Shown: positions 41,301 to 49,843, counted from the stretch's first letter. The stretch: 64,000 nucleotides of DNA from JAFGDI01 sp963667715 (GCA_963667715.1 OY763926.1:3286001-3350000); one strand, 5' to 3'. Numbers and translations are program-made. Notes: a model not told the origin generated them from the sequence alone.

Positions 41301-44300
41301 TCACGTGCCAGCATTGACAAAATAGCAGATGGCGATAAAGTGGCACTAACAACAATATTACCATTTACGGCATTAGCAGTATAATACTGATTACCAGTTG
41401 CATTTGACGGAGCTGTCGAGACAGTTAAAGTGGTCGTATTAGCATTTCCAACAGTTAATGTCCCAGTGGTGGTAAGATAACCAACTTCAGCAGCTGAAAG
41501 CGACATATCAGCAGCACCAGTACCAAAAGCGATGGATTCACCACCGGTATCGGAAGTTAAAATACTTATCCCGCCGATGCCTGCATCTACAACACCGCCA
41601 AGAACAATATCCGCTGCTGTTATCGATACCAGGCTATCAACAGTAGTTACAGTAGACGATGCTGTAAATGTGCCGGTACCATCACCATCAGTATCAGCAT
41701 TGGCCAGCAGACTTCCAGCACCAAAAGCAGTGTAAGCATCAGCTATGGATATTCCTGTCTGTGCATTAAGCGTAAGAGCTCCTGCAGCATTTACCCCGCC
41801 ATTAGTCGCACCGAGACTGATAGAACCAGCAGCAGAAAAGGTAAGACCATTTGACATTGAAAGATTATCTGTGCCGTCAGCGGCATCTCCGGCATCACCT
41901 TCCAGCAATAAATTGCCACTGTCAGCTGTAATGTTCTGGTTTATATTTATACCATCACTGGCAGAAGCACTTAATGAATCAACCTGTACTGACGCGGTAT
42001 CTATAAATATCTTAGAGCCTGCACCGGTCGCATCAAGTACAATATCGCCGGCATTTTCTCCTCCGGCATCTGAAATACCACTTACGTAAATATCATCATC
42101 AGCCTTAACAGTAATATTAAGGCTGCCAGAAGTAATATTACTTAGTTCGGTATCATCAATATTATATTCCTGACCAGTTCCCCCCAGAACAACATCAGTT
42201 CCAACAGCCATAGTATTTAGTGTCAGAGCCGCCGTACCAGAATCAATTGCTCCGGTAGTGTTCATTATCAGGTCATCAGAGTTTATTGTTATAGCCTCGT
42301 CTGTTGTCGACAGAGTTTTAGTATCTATAATCGTAAATGTACCATCAGTTTCGATTGTAAGAGTCTTGTTGCCGGCCGTAAAATCACCGTCGACCTGAAC
42401 TGAAGAAAACTGGGCACTGGAGACACCACCTATTACTACATTGGCCGCAGTCATGGCATCGAGTTCAGTATCCGAAATACCGAAATTCGCTGCTCCGGCA
42501 CCAAGCTTAAGTGCTACTGCCTGTTGAGTACCAAAAGTAACATCACCACTTCCAGCATCCATTGATGCACCAGCTCCCATAACGAAGTCAACACCAGTTA
42601 TATTTATATCACTATTAACTGTCGTTAGGTCAACACCTGCATCTACAGTAAATGTCCCACCACCAACACCATCATAGTCGGCATAAATATTAAAGCCATC
42701 AGGTGCATTTTGATTAGCTGTAAACCTTATATTCCCATTAGCCCGAAGTGTTAATGCATCTGTTACAGAGATACTGCCTAATGTAAAATCTGTTGCTGTT
42801 GTCATACCGGCATTTGTACCGATAAAGGTGATCAACTCTCCGCCGCCGTCAGTATCAGGATTAAGTGTTAACGCACCGGTATCAGTTGCAAGCATTACAT
42901 TGTTTATATCAATACCATCAGGAGCATTAACAGTTAATGTATTAAATGTTGAATTATTACCGCTAAAGACTACTTTATTACCATTTCCGGTTGTTTCAAC
43001 GGTCAACAAGCCATCTATATTATCAGAATTTGCAGCGGTTATGTTGTTTACAGTAACATCACCGCCTGACGTTGTTATAGTAACATCACCAGTACCAGAT
43101 AGCCTTTGCAGCTCCGTACCACTAATTACCATAGCTCCCGTTGCAGCATTACCAATATCGACAGAACCTGCAGAACTTATAGTAACATCATTTGCACCAT
43201 AGTTAACCGTATTTACAATATTGATATTAGTGGCGGTTATATCAACATTTCCACCTGCTGTGGTTTCATGTATTGTAAAATTACCAGCGGAATCTAATAT
43301 TACATCAGTTGCAATCGCAACAGTTGAACCATTAGATATTACATTACCATCGAAACTCATCGCCCCGGTGTCAGTGGTAATATCTATTCCATCGTTAATC
43401 TGCACTCCATCGTCTGCCTCCACTGTCAGAGCATTAAAGGTGCTTGAAGCAGTTTGAAAAATAACCGCCTGACTGGAATCCAGCGTTACAGTGCCACTAA
43501 TATTATCACTATTGACTGCGGTAATATTATTAACATATATATTCTGGTTCGTTCCGGCATTGATCTCAAGATTAGCCGCTGAGATATTTTGCAGCTCAGC
43601 ACCGGAAATATCCATATTAGCACCACCGCCATCGCCAAGGTATAAAGCGGTGCCAACACCAGTAACCTGCATACTACCTGTAACATTTAACGCCTGTGAT
43701 ATTACCAAATCATCACCAAGTACCTGCAAGCCACCGCCAAAAGTCGAAGCACCATTAATAAACGAAACACTTCCAGCTGAGTCTATTCTTACTGTACCAG
43801 TCATATTGGCCGGCGTTATCGTATCAACAGTAATATTACCATTAGTATCAAACCAGACAGTACCCGACGAAGTAATATTATCAAGTTCACTATCTGTCAA
43901 AGTCATATTACCTGCAGTACCACCCAGGCCAAGAGAACCGTTATCATCAACCACGATAGTTATATCAGCAGTACCAGAGGACAGCGTGCTTGTCATAGTA
44001 ATATCGTCTGCATTTATCGTAGCACTACCAGTTGTTGTAACAGCACCATTTACCGTCAGATGGCCGCCAGTATCAAGGTTAAGTGTACCATTTATAGTAC
44101 TGGCACCAAAATCAATAGCATGACTCCCATTATCAAATGTGACATTTCCCGTAGTACCAGCTGTGGTAAAAGTCACCTGACCGGTAACATCATTGGAGGT
44201 ATTACCAAGTGTTATCGCACAGTTATTTGCGCTAGTTGTAAAATCTGCATCGCCAAGCACATCAAGAGCCCCTGTCTGAGATATTGTGCTGGTATTACTC

Positions 44301-47116
44301 ACAACAGTAAGGTTGCCGTCAATAGTACTGGCGGCAAGACTAACCGCAGCATCCTCTTTCCAGAAAACGTCGCCGCTGGTATTATTAGTAGTGAATGTTA
44401 CAGTGCCACCAACTGCATTATTCTGGGTATTAAGTATTATATCTCTGTCATTAGCAGATGTCAGAAAAGATGCATTACCTCCTGTTGTAACCACGCCACT
44501 TTGAGTTATTGTGCTAGTATTACTTCGGACGGTCAGGTCGCTGCCAATATTTGAAGTACCAAGGTTTACGCTTGCCCCTTCATACCAGGTAACATCACCT
44601 GTACCAACACTAGCCAAAGAAACTGTACCACTAACGTCATTTCCAGTATCATCTAATACAATATTTGCACCGGATACATCTGTAGCCAAAGATAGATTAC
44701 CTGTAACATCCAATGTATTTATCTGCGTTATATCGTCACCAGCTATAACTGCCAAATTACCTGTATATGTTGTTCCAACGTTAAATTTAAATGTGGATGC
44801 TGTATCCAGGGTAAGAGTGCCGCCGGAACTGATTGAATTAAGCTCATTATTTGATATATTATAATCAAAAACAAAGCCGCTGGTACCCATTGATCGATTA
44901 TTAGATGCATACAAAGTAACATCTGAAGCAGCATTAATCATCCCTGCACCAGTATTGTTAAATACCAGATTAGCCGCAGTTACAGCTACCGTACTACCAG
45001 CAGTAATATTATCAGTGTTTTCATCAATAGTTAAAGTACCAGTTCCATCAGAGTCAGAATCAGCATTTATGATTAGAGAATTCGTTACATTAAGATCTGA
45101 TGCCAGAGTTACGCCATCGTCAGCGAGTATCTGGACATCTGGCGTCAAAAATGTATTGTTAAAGCCATTGGTAGAATTGATCGTACCATTAGACATAAAA
45201 ACAACAGTACCTGTTACTCCTGCCAGATCATTATTTATTCCTTCCAGCTCCATGGAAGTAGTATATACCGGGTCGCCAATAGTAAGAGTGCCAGAAGTTG
45301 TTATCTTCTGTAAATCTGAGTTGGTTATCTCAAAACCATCTGTAAACTGACCGACATCCATATGTGAGCTGGATCTTGGGTAAAGGTGGATATCTCCTGC
45401 CCCGGCATTTAAACCTGATTTCAAATCAATATCAAGTGCTCTTATCGTAATATCACCGCCATTTGTTGTAATTGTGTCTACAGTTACATTTTGTGCGTTG
45501 ATCAGAACATTTCCACCATTAGTTACAATATCATTAGCTGGCCCGGAATAATCTGTTTCAAAAGCATTACCGCCTTGATTAAAATCCTGATCCACCAAAA
45601 ATGATGCTGTTGAACCAGCAGCTGTTTGCAGGTTAAGTGTATTTCCTGCTAATCCATAGAATGCAATAAGATTATTAGCATAGATAGTTATATTACCAAC
45701 CAGACTTTCAATTGCACTCTGCCCAATATATAAGGTTACACCAGGATACTCCCCTTCTAAAATTGTGTTATCATCGGTAAGATATCCATTATGAGTATCA
45801 TTATCAAACGCATCGCCTAAAATACCTACGTTTTCAGGGTCAAGCAGTAATGTTCCGTATTCGCCATTTTCGGCTGAAGTATCGACAGCTCCGGTAAAGT
45901 GTAGATTTTCCTTACCTGACACTTCAACAAAGCCGCCATCACCAGCTTCAGCACCGCCTTTAACTGAGATATCCCCCATATAGTAGGTAGCCTTATCCGC
46001 CCAGCAAATTACTTTGCCACCATCGCCACTATCCAGAGCATCTGCCCTGATCTGAGCTTCTGAATTAACATCGGTTATCTCTGCATTGCGTAAAGGGCCA
46101 CTACCCTGATAGTTTCCGCCAATATAAACTTCACCACCACCGGCAGAACCACTGGCATCAACATCCGCCCCCAACAATCCAACTCTATCACCAATAACCT
46201 TTATTGTACCACCAGTATGCCCTTCGGTTGAACCAGTTGCATCCAGGCTGCCGGAAACTGTTGTTATACCATTATTCCCAGATTCAAGCGTTATATCTGA
46301 AGCCTTTATACTCCCACTACTGTTAACCCCCATGGCAAGTGCATACATATCACCAGAAACCAGGCTCACAGTACCTTTACCAGCGTCAATTGAACCACTA
46401 TTATCAATTGCCGGCGATTCATTTCCAGACTCCTGACTCAAAAAGCCAACCTGCACCATTATATGGCTGCCTCGACGAGTTAGATATACATCATCTCCCA
46501 CCGCAAGAGTAACAAGTCCATCTGCTGAGATTATTTCTCCATTATTTGCAATATACCTACCTACAAGTGCAGTTGTTTCTGCTACAATTCGTCCATCATT
46601 TACGATTTCACCACTAACATTGGTAAAATGATCAATTCCGGCAAGAAATTCAGTATCCAAGATATCGCCAGCAGCAGCATAAAGTTCGCCAACATCAACC
46701 AGCGAACCGTTGGTAAAATATATACCTGCCGGATTAACAATATAAACCTGGCCGTTAGCCAACAGCTGACCAGCTATTGTTGTTGGATCTTCACCTTGAA
46801 TTCGGTTAAGTACACGTGCGACCTCTGACGGCTGAATAAACCGAACTGTCTCATCAGAGGCAATATTAAAACTATCATAGTTAATGATAGCATTATCAGA
46901 TGCTGTAATTTCTGTCACAGTGCCATTTCTGTTAAAATCAGCACTTCCAGAGACAACATGTTCGCCCTGAGGAGACGCATTTGCAGACTGGAACATACCA
47001 AGGAAACCAGCCAGCATGATCATAGATATCTGCCGGAAACGACGCAGTTCCTTTATATGCCAGTTTTGCAATGCTCTTTCAGCATAACTTAATTTTATTC
47101 TTCTATATTTTCTCAT
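32381..47116 (-). CDS. Giant two-partner-secretion exoprotein (TpsA, filamentous haemagglutinin-like), 4911 residues
   Basis: An extended signal region of about 48 residues (basic N-terminus, then ISMIMLAGFLGMFQSANA) leads into a TPS secretion domain (about 50-300). Its marks are NYDSFNIASDETVRFIQP, RIQGEDPTTIAGQLLANG and YIVNPAGIYF (NPxGI at 128-132). A second family landmark, GGKVICWADKATYYMG, lies near 365, followed by GDGGFVEVSGK and GTLLLDPENVGI. From about 600 to 4470 the chain is made of diverged repeats rich in Asp, Asn, Gly, Thr and Ser, expected to fold as a beta-helix. At least 19 copies of a motif like ELxxITxxxL occur, interleaved with NADSDxDGTGxL and STFNxLTVxADDGI. The last 200 residues lose the repeat (ending IDFADMWDLR) and carry no anchor I recognise. 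It should be exported through the TpsB pore encoded 44 bases upstream and act as a surface adhesin or fibre; function is inferred from the family. Confidence 0.93.
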   Translation of the reverse strand: MRKYRRIKLSYAERALQNWHIKELRRFRQISMIMLAGFLGMFQSANASPQGEHVVSGSADFNRNGTVTEITASDNAIINYDSFNIASDETVRFIQPSEVARVLNRIQGEDPTTIAGQLLANGQVYIVNPAGIYFTNGSLVDVGELYAAAGDILDTEFLAGIDHFTNVSGEIVNDGRIVAETTALVGRYIANNGEIISADGLVTLAVGDDVYLTRRGSHIMVQVGFLSQESGNESPAIDNSGSIDAGKGTVSLVSGDMYALAMGVNSSGSIKASDITLESGNNGITTVSGSLDATGSTEGHTGGTIKVIGDRVGLLGADVDASGSAGGGEVYIGGNYQGSGPLRNAEITDVNSEAQIRADALDSGDGGKVICWADKATYYMGDISVKGGAEAGDGGFVEVSGKENLHFTGAVDTSAENGEYGTLLLDPENVGILGDAFDNDTHNGYLTDDNTILEGEYPGVTLYIGQSAIESLVGNITIYANNLIAFYGLAGNTLNLQTAAGSTASFLVDQDFNQGGNAFETDYSGPANDIVTNGGNVLINAQNVTVDTITTNGGDITIRALDIDLKSGLNAGAGDIHLYPRSSSHMDVGQFTDGFEITNSDLQKITTSGTLTIGDPVYTTSMELEGINNDLAGVTGTVVFMSNGTINSTNGFNNTFLTPDVQILADDGVTLASDLNVTNSLIINADSDSDGTGTLTIDENTDNITAGSTVAVTAANLVFNNTGAGMINAASDVTLYASNNRSMGTSGFVFDYNISNNELNSISSGGTLTLDTASTFKFNVGTTYTGNLAVIAGDDITQINTLDVTGNLSLATDVSGANIVLDDTGNDVSGTVSLASVGTGDVTWYEGASVNLGTSNIGSDLTVRSNTSTITQSGVVTTGGNASFLTSANDRDIILNTQNNAVGGTVTFTTNNTSGDVFWKEDAAVSLAASTIDGNLTVVSNTSTISQTGALDVLGDADFTTSANNCAITLGNTSNDVTGQVTFTTAGTTGNVTFDNGSHAIDFGASTINGTLNLDTGGHLTVNGAVTTTGSATINADDITMTSTLSSGTADITIVVDDNGSLGLGGTAGNMTLTDSELDNITSSGTVWFDTNGNITVDTITPANMTGTVRIDSAGSVSFINGASTFGGGLQVLGDDLVISQALNVTGSMQVTGVGTALYLGDGGGANMDISGAELQNISAANLEINAGTNQNIYVNNITAVNSDNISGTVTLDSSQAVIFQTASSTFNALTVEADDGVQINDGIDITTDTGAMSFDGNVISNGSTVAIATDVILDSAGNFTIHETTAGGNVDITATNINIVNTVNYGANDVTISSAGSVDIGNAATGAMVISGTELQRLSGTGDVTITTSGGDVTVNNITAANSDNIDGLLTVETTGNGNKVVFSGNNSTFNTLTVNAPDGIDINNVMLATDTGALTLNPDTDGGGELITFIGTNAGMTTATDFTLGSISVTDALTLRANGNIRFTANQNAPDGFNIYADYDGVGGGTFTVDAGVDLTTVNSDINITGVDFVMGAGASMDAGSGDVTFGTQQAVALKLGAGAANFGISDTELDAMTAANVVIGGVSSAQFSSVQVDGDFTAGNKTLTIETDGTFTIIDTKTLSTTDEAITINSDDLIMNTTGAIDSGTAALTLNTMAVGTDVVLGGTGQEYNIDDTELSNITSGSLNITVKADDDIYVSGISDAGGENAGDIVLDATGAGSKIFIDTASVQVDSLSASASDGININQNITADSGNLLLEGDAGDAADGTDNLSMSNGLTFSAAGSISLGATNGGVNAAGALTLNAQTGISIADAYTAFGAGSLLANADTDGDGTGTFTASSTVTTVDSLVSITAADIVLGGVVDAGIGGISILTSDTGGESIAFGTGAADMSLSAAEVGYLTTTGTLTVGNANTTTLTVSTAPSNATGNQYYTANAVNGNIVVSATLSPSAILSMLARDGIAINSSITTGGTVTINADTDAAGNGTLSLGAGVTVDSTDNVTSLSAKDLDIDGSAALDSGTAAMSITQTQAAGTIGLGATAGTMTINDSELDNITANGFSIFAPSDVTFNGITNNGANISGTFLVDADGKVTFATTGSDFKTLEVQADDGVEVNNVTVSTGVGSIDIDANVDGSSDTTDTIAFVGVAGLSANTTLDLAAANDGITSGGATTLSANSTVTISDKFVASSDLSITSVDADVSIDNNLTGGGLLVINADDGIDFNGNIVLGGAATIDADTDAGDNDGTFTLAALKTITTNGHAMSISADDIDFAGSVSGGAGVLTFDVSDGGTIGVADGSGDLVLSSAELTRITGQTGGMTYSGSDGVVNVDGMTTDSNLAGIGGTVTINATNNGASVLFDGAASKCQALTVNADDGIEMQVDLTTAGNMSLNGDFDNADDAGSDDIKLVGARTLTANGGSLTLSAATGKISDNAAVVLSAKDGITINDDFDVTGQVTIDADSDNDTTGTLSLAGTIVSNDNLVDIVADDLAITTGGINSGTANTRLAPSTAISIGLGAAGGSMSITDAELDSITAENLYLGMGVATDISANNVTTSAIADTIYIDITGTLLTTGSAWDLSGNNIDLDIIADDINYGADIDTGTGGQRYRTDDAGGICLGAATMGMNLSGAELQHIISSGTVTFETQAGERIDINNIGNGSTDNITGTLVLDADSNGSQVNFTTAQSVLKNDVIVNADDGIDIEVDLTVQSGSLTINGDSDSASDGNSRDYINISDGITIETTADDLTLSASSGNILADGALTLISGGNMTIASSLTTNNGVSTDKVLTIEAADLDLTGSALNAEAGPIFIRPSGIGDMGLGGTATGGLDFTDAEFDKITTSGTVIFGGASAGDIVIDGFTAPATVTGDIIFVSGQDNCSVTFSSANSSFLAGLTVNALDDIIFNRSVTVNGDILIDADTDNDNDGILTVAATMTVDSTDHDISITANDMSVSGTINATSKVLTITDSDDDGIGLGATPVANGLNLTGLELQNLYAGDVDFITKGNVVIDGVTSANSNNMAGVTTIDTEADIQFNNTASTFNALSCVTDGNISVNTDITTDTGALVLSGDQNGNAGAVDSITFADGVTAASATSMTLTASSGGALVSGIDCAGAVDLEAVSHIFLNNTITAGGLLTLNADTDIDGTGDLTIAVGAGVNAAGNNVAITANTVTFGAGLLTNVDDLALHATVLGDLTVNGDFGNTGSVELVSMNGSLTINSQITSNESFVLTAQDGITINNNIIADADANSGGTESISINADSDADGTGALTLTTNTKSITTNDCDMDIIASDLIMQDDYELVLGTGKLTVSESHSDGIGFGATGIASGLDISTGELVRISADELELVTGGDVVIDNITELSNDNINTITIDCAGEADFVNNTSIFNTLIVEADNGIVIEQNITSGDGGSLSLDGDANIAADGSDDIQIVAGIVLQADNAITLAAQTGKIIAAGTLDLLSEGDITINDNLTASDVITINTDGITVDSDGTGDFITAADATISTEAVNEEINITANDMFNNGYLRTGTSTVNITVSDDQNYYLGSNAVEDGSNNGYNINATELSHLYTGNLNLATAGNINISDILAGSADNITYMVTFTIDGHAVLSNDCIFNAITIIANDGIELGGNLASQTGSIILEGDFDDGVSIGGHDNIQFASGSTVSSADTLVLDATTGALTGLGSLVLEAADGITINDDLNTNGDLTINADSNTDGTGELTSNGTYACNGNDLNITAAIVDFNSSITDVNDLYLTATTGDMNLLSGSFDNTGDLGLTVTNGRCAINQVLTSAGAITISASDGIDITRNISSNGDMIINADNNADASGDLSVSAGVAINSNDGLIGITAKDISDLEGTINSGTNVVTIDSTGIGIALGTSSTSGMKLTNSELSKITADSIEFITDGDINVGAVQASANNNIDIVILDAEGEIRFERGTSVFNCLDVQAEGGIVINSDLTTDRDELYFNNDSSCLSGGNHGITFANGVTVTSAEGLTIGGSGDLSASGDVNFVTHGDMEILSDFNIADNLNVDVEGYDLTVDNVDIVIADGSAEIYAGDIELAGSMSAMSGTILLVPYDQTAALGNAAASFTVDNSELESISADRLNIDAGGNITVDDIYSSSTSAINTLTLDSEQEVLFADALIDSNLEVYAGSGISQSARLTVSGTSLLETNQADQTIILDNSENSLVGAVTFNSISNGDDLADVVLNNGDTAIILDGALVAGDLTLVSGGAVSQLGALNITGDMDISVTFDNNGITLGDPANSINGTVAFYTSAGGDVSFNNGSDDIVIAQAIIGGSAAMVSQSSITDIGSVAIAGDTAFATYSDSGADIVLDNADNTFGMLDVFCYDSSGNVYSDGNIHIIENDSVLINNIATSGELVINAVGSVTELGTMDIAGAATITANSDTNSDIILNGSNSFGAIDITADNSGNISVTEAGIMEITSITASGAVSLIADDMVIDGDISGSQLTIAPLSNATSIAVGDDASGVMKLTNVELGRFIDGFERITIGRTDATGDISVSEVGFTDAVELETGGAIYITGEISGLDQDTSISVVAGSGIFTDSDITTVGNDILLTGGLTCSEAVSISTSSSGGSITIEGDIDTVNGVDILAGSHVSLNSVLSNSGAGIVNITGDIVLAGDVTIEADHADVSIGGLVDGLYDLSVNTSEADIVFAEDMGISQELANLSVITSGVGTIAFNSTINVAGDIYISSDQDAGYVPSGATIFKNSVGDLVFNVGGDFEVGLNNRMTVSNGDLVINSIAGIVKLGDTTVKENIIVDAAGGDGDIVLMVRDRAFSYVLNKNGTLKLLKDKGVNLAAEGYIQLNGEVLAEGEGNNPYFVTGNKKDSSGLQGYKVYTIREFDDLIAYDEEGNEVVIVYIPVNENKQIIVDPVAAAVLRDRNDVYCDSQIGNYIYDTASEGVYIPTELEKIDFADMWDLR

Positions 47117-47160
47117 TTTTACGTAATGACCTTAAATATAAGCCATATAAGCCAATGTTG

Positions 47161-49104
47161 TTAATAAGCCAGCATACCACTTATATGCACAGCACTATCA
47201 CCAACATCAGTACGATCTCCATTATTATTAACTACATCATGCAAAGCTACGCCCCAATCGCATCTAAGACTAAAGTACCGGTTGAATTGCAATTCAACTC
47301 CAACGCCGCCACTAAGCAGCGAATAGTTGTCTTCCGTTGCCCTTCGATCATTGTTATAAACCATAGCACCATCTATAAAAGTACGGAAGATAAGATCCCA
47401 ATCAGGGAAGCCGTAAACCTGCTCAGGTGCCCACCGAAACTTTTTACCCAGCAGTGGCAAAACTGCCGGCTTGGAAATATCAAAAGCCCGAGGGATGTGA
47501 TAGCGATATTCTCCACTCATAAATACTACAGAATCACCACTGCAATAGCCCTGGCGATAACCCCTGACAGAGTACAAACCGCCCACACTGAATTTCTCCT
47601 GTGGGATCAATCTGTTTGGTGACAACTGCCCACGTGTTGTAAAAGATATTTCGTGAGCGAGAGTAGAGCTTTTCGGAGTGTTTATATCTTTCCAGCCCTC
47701 TGGATCGAGTATCGGCTCAAGGTAAAAACTGTGAGAAAGATTCCAGCCAAGATTTACCCACCCCGAATCTGGTTCCAAGCGACCAAAATTCTGCATACCC
47801 GATGAGTTATTGCCAGATATATTGGCTTCTAATGATATTTCGCCCATTGTACGCTTTATCCCGCTATCATATTCAAGACGGTAACCAATCCTCGGTACAA
47901 TAAACGTCTCACCAGCCTCAATTACAGCATCGTCTATAATGAAATTTCTTATACGATAGCGACTTAATCGCAGACCAGCAAAACGATCGATAAATAAGCG
48001 TTTTCTTTGATAACAATTATTCGTAAGCTCAAAACCAACCGTTGTCTCACCACCAGAGAAGTAGCTTATTGAACCTATCTCTGAGGACACATAGTCACTC
48101 CAGTTTAACCATAGCTTATATCGTGTATCTTCGCTGTCAAACCATGGCCTGTCGTAAGAAGTAGCCAGTGAGTTTACTGTGTTAAAGTCCGTTGTCAGAT
48201 AATCGAGATTGAAGATATCATCGTTACCTGTTAGCTGATTATTTACCAATCCAAAGCGATGACGAAAGTCACTGGTATCCCTACTACCAGTATTTGATAA
48301 TTGCATATATGCCAGCCAGGGTTTATTCTGACGAACATTATAATCTAATTTCACATCACCATGTTTATCTGCCGGGCCAACTGCCGCATCCACCCTACGG
48401 CCCGGATGACGATTAGCTTTATAAAGATAATCTTCTAGCTCAGCTGTTTTGAGAATATCACAAACTGCTGTATTTGGATCTGAACCAACATTAGCTTTAA
48501 TTGGCGAATACTTTTTCACTCGTGCCAATGATTTCTTATACTTATGATCATCAGTCACGGAATTATCTTTGCCGGAGAGTGATATATTGGCTTTTACAGA
48601 AACAACACGAGCCACCCATATATCGATAGCAAATAAACTTCCATTTACCGGCTTACGTAAGTCATCCATTGTGGTCATATCTATCTGGCCAGCTGACGGC
48701 ATAACAACCACACCACCAATACCAATATCATTAAAATATCGAACAAGCTGATCCTGTATACTTTTAATTGCTGATACATGATATGACATCTGTTCTTCGG
48801 TATTTAGCTTCGCCAGAGTGGTTACAAACTTATCACCTTGATCTGAGCTCTGATATCCTTTATCGCAAAGAGAAAGGCATATCTCAATATTCATCAGCTC
48901 ATCGATAGTTGGTAGCTGACCTTGCCCCTGATATTGATATGTCAGATTAAAACTGCTCACTCGATACCAGTGATCATCTATTGACAAATCTGCTGCAAAA
49001 CTTGCCCCACACATAGAGATGCAAATCAGCGGCATAATTGAAAAAAGGAATACCTTTTTCAGGGCCAGGATCATTATTGAGTTATTGTTATTACTCACAA
49101 TCAT
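47161..49104 (-). CDS. ShlB/FhaC/HecB-type outer-membrane transporter (TpsB)
   Basis: This 647-residue protein has a signal peptide (KVFLFSIMPLICISMCGASFA), a POTRA-like region (about 75-190, including AIKSIQDQLVRYFNDIGIGG and DIWVARVVSVKA) and an Omp85-type barrel. Characteristic points are NRHPGRRVDAAVGPA, NKPWLAYMQLSNTGSRDTSD, RHRFGLVNNQLTGNDDI and the barrel motif FSVGGLYSVRGYRQG. It ends in an aromatic-aliphatic strand (SGMLAY). TpsB proteins secrete one cognate TpsA; the gene lies directly upstream of the giant exoprotein gene in the same direction, so they form an operon. The start is uncertain: ATG at 49104 has AAGGA abutting it, and ATG at 49074 (MILALKKVFLF) is an alternative. Confidence 0.92.
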   Translation of the reverse strand: MIVSNNNNSIMILALKKVFLFSIMPLICISMCGASFAADLSIDDHWYRVSSFNLTYQYQGQGQLPTIDELMNIEICLSLCDKGYQSSDQGDKFVTTLAKLNTEEQMSYHVSAIKSIQDQLVRYFNDIGIGGVVVMPSAGQIDMTTMDDLRKPVNGSLFAIDIWVARVVSVKANISLSGKDNSVTDDHKYKKSLARVKKYSPIKANVGSDPNTAVCDILKTAELEDYLYKANRHPGRRVDAAVGPADKHGDVKLDYNVRQNKPWLAYMQLSNTGSRDTSDFRHRFGLVNNQLTGNDDIFNLDYLTTDFNTVNSLATSYDRPWFDSEDTRYKLWLNWSDYVSSEIGSISYFSGGETTVGFELTNNCYQRKRLFIDRFAGLRLSRYRIRNFIIDDAVIEAGETFIVPRIGYRLEYDSGIKRTMGEISLEANISGNNSSGMQNFGRLEPDSGWVNLGWNLSHSFYLEPILDPEGWKDINTPKSSTLAHEISFTTRGQLSPNRLIPQEKFSVGGLYSVRGYRQGYCSGDSVVFMSGEYRYHIPRAFDISKPAVLPLLGKKFRWAPEQVYGFPDWDLIFRTFIDGAMVYNNDRRATEDNYSLLSGGVGVELQFNRYFSLRCDWGVALHDVVNNNGDRTDVGDSAVHISGMLAY

Positions 49105-49465
49105 TCCTTAACAAACTTAAAGTTCTAAATATACACAAGTTATCATGTTCAATTTCGACAATCACACCAACAGGTATTAGCGTATTATCAAAAGAATCAG
49201 AATAACCTGAATAAACAGTAAAACCAATATCAGGGATTTTACCTAATTAAACTATTTGTTAAGAAATATGACAGACAACTACCGCACAAGGTAGGCCCAT
49301 AGAGCTTTTTTCAGTATTGAAAATAGAACAAAAAAAAGAATATTGAAGACAGGTCGCAGAAGAAGTAAATATAAACAGGTATTTCAGAAATAATAGGAAA
49401 TACCAAAAAGTGAAATAATTAGCAAACAAGGTCCATATAACTAGCTAAGAAATGCATATAAACCA
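49105..49465. other. Non-coding stretch upstream of tpsB
   Basis: About 360 bases without a gene. It must hold the promoter of the TpsB-TpsA operon on the minus strand, but I see no convincing -35/-10 pair or strong hairpin. Confidence 0.5.
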
Positions 49466-49843
49466 TTACACAGAAACATCAATTATACCACCATTATCGC
49501 TTTCGGGAGGCATTGAATCTGACGAATTAGAAACATCTCCGTTCTCAGAGTCACCTTCAGAATCATCCTCATGGTAGATTTTCTGTGACCGGTGACGTTC
49601 CCAGGTGTCCCGTGCATCACCGCCATCACGGCTTTCTTCGTCCTCACGTCGAACAAAAACATCATCAGTAGCTTCTGTCTCCTCTACCTCATCTGTTTGC
49701 TGCTCTGTCATTCTGGCTATCTGGCGACTATCGTAAGTCTCCTGATTCTCTTTGGCCTGATCAGCTTTAGCCTTTTCATTAGAAGAGACTTGAGACTGCA
49801 TGATAGAACCCAGAACGTTCATATTTGATGGTATTCCGCTCAT
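49466..49843 (-). CDS. Small acidic protein downstream of fliA, function unknown
   Basis: The start at 49843 (MSGIPSNMNVLGSIMQSQ) has GAGG eight bases upstream; an in-frame ATG at 49864 is less likely. The 125 residues are soluble and mostly charged. A short ordered N-terminus (1-60) is followed by an acidic, low-complexity tail (EETEATDDVFVRREDEESRD, then DDSEGDSENGDVSNSSDS). No family is recognised. It is separated from fliA by a terminator-like hairpin yet lies in the same direction at the end of the flagellar cluster. A role in motility is only suggested by position. Confidence 0.7.
   Translation of the reverse strand: MSGIPSNMNVLGSIMQSQVSSNEKAKADQAKENQETYDSRQIARMTEQQTDEVEETEATDDVFVRREDEESRDGGDARDTWERHRSQKIYHEDDSEGDSENGDVSNSSDSMPPESDNGGIIDVSV

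Noticed and set aside
33900..45350. Many long open frames on the strand opposite the giant exoprotein gene
   Set aside because: They are low-complexity mirror images of the repeated Asp/Thr/Asn-rich coding sequence, have no ribosome sites and resemble no family.
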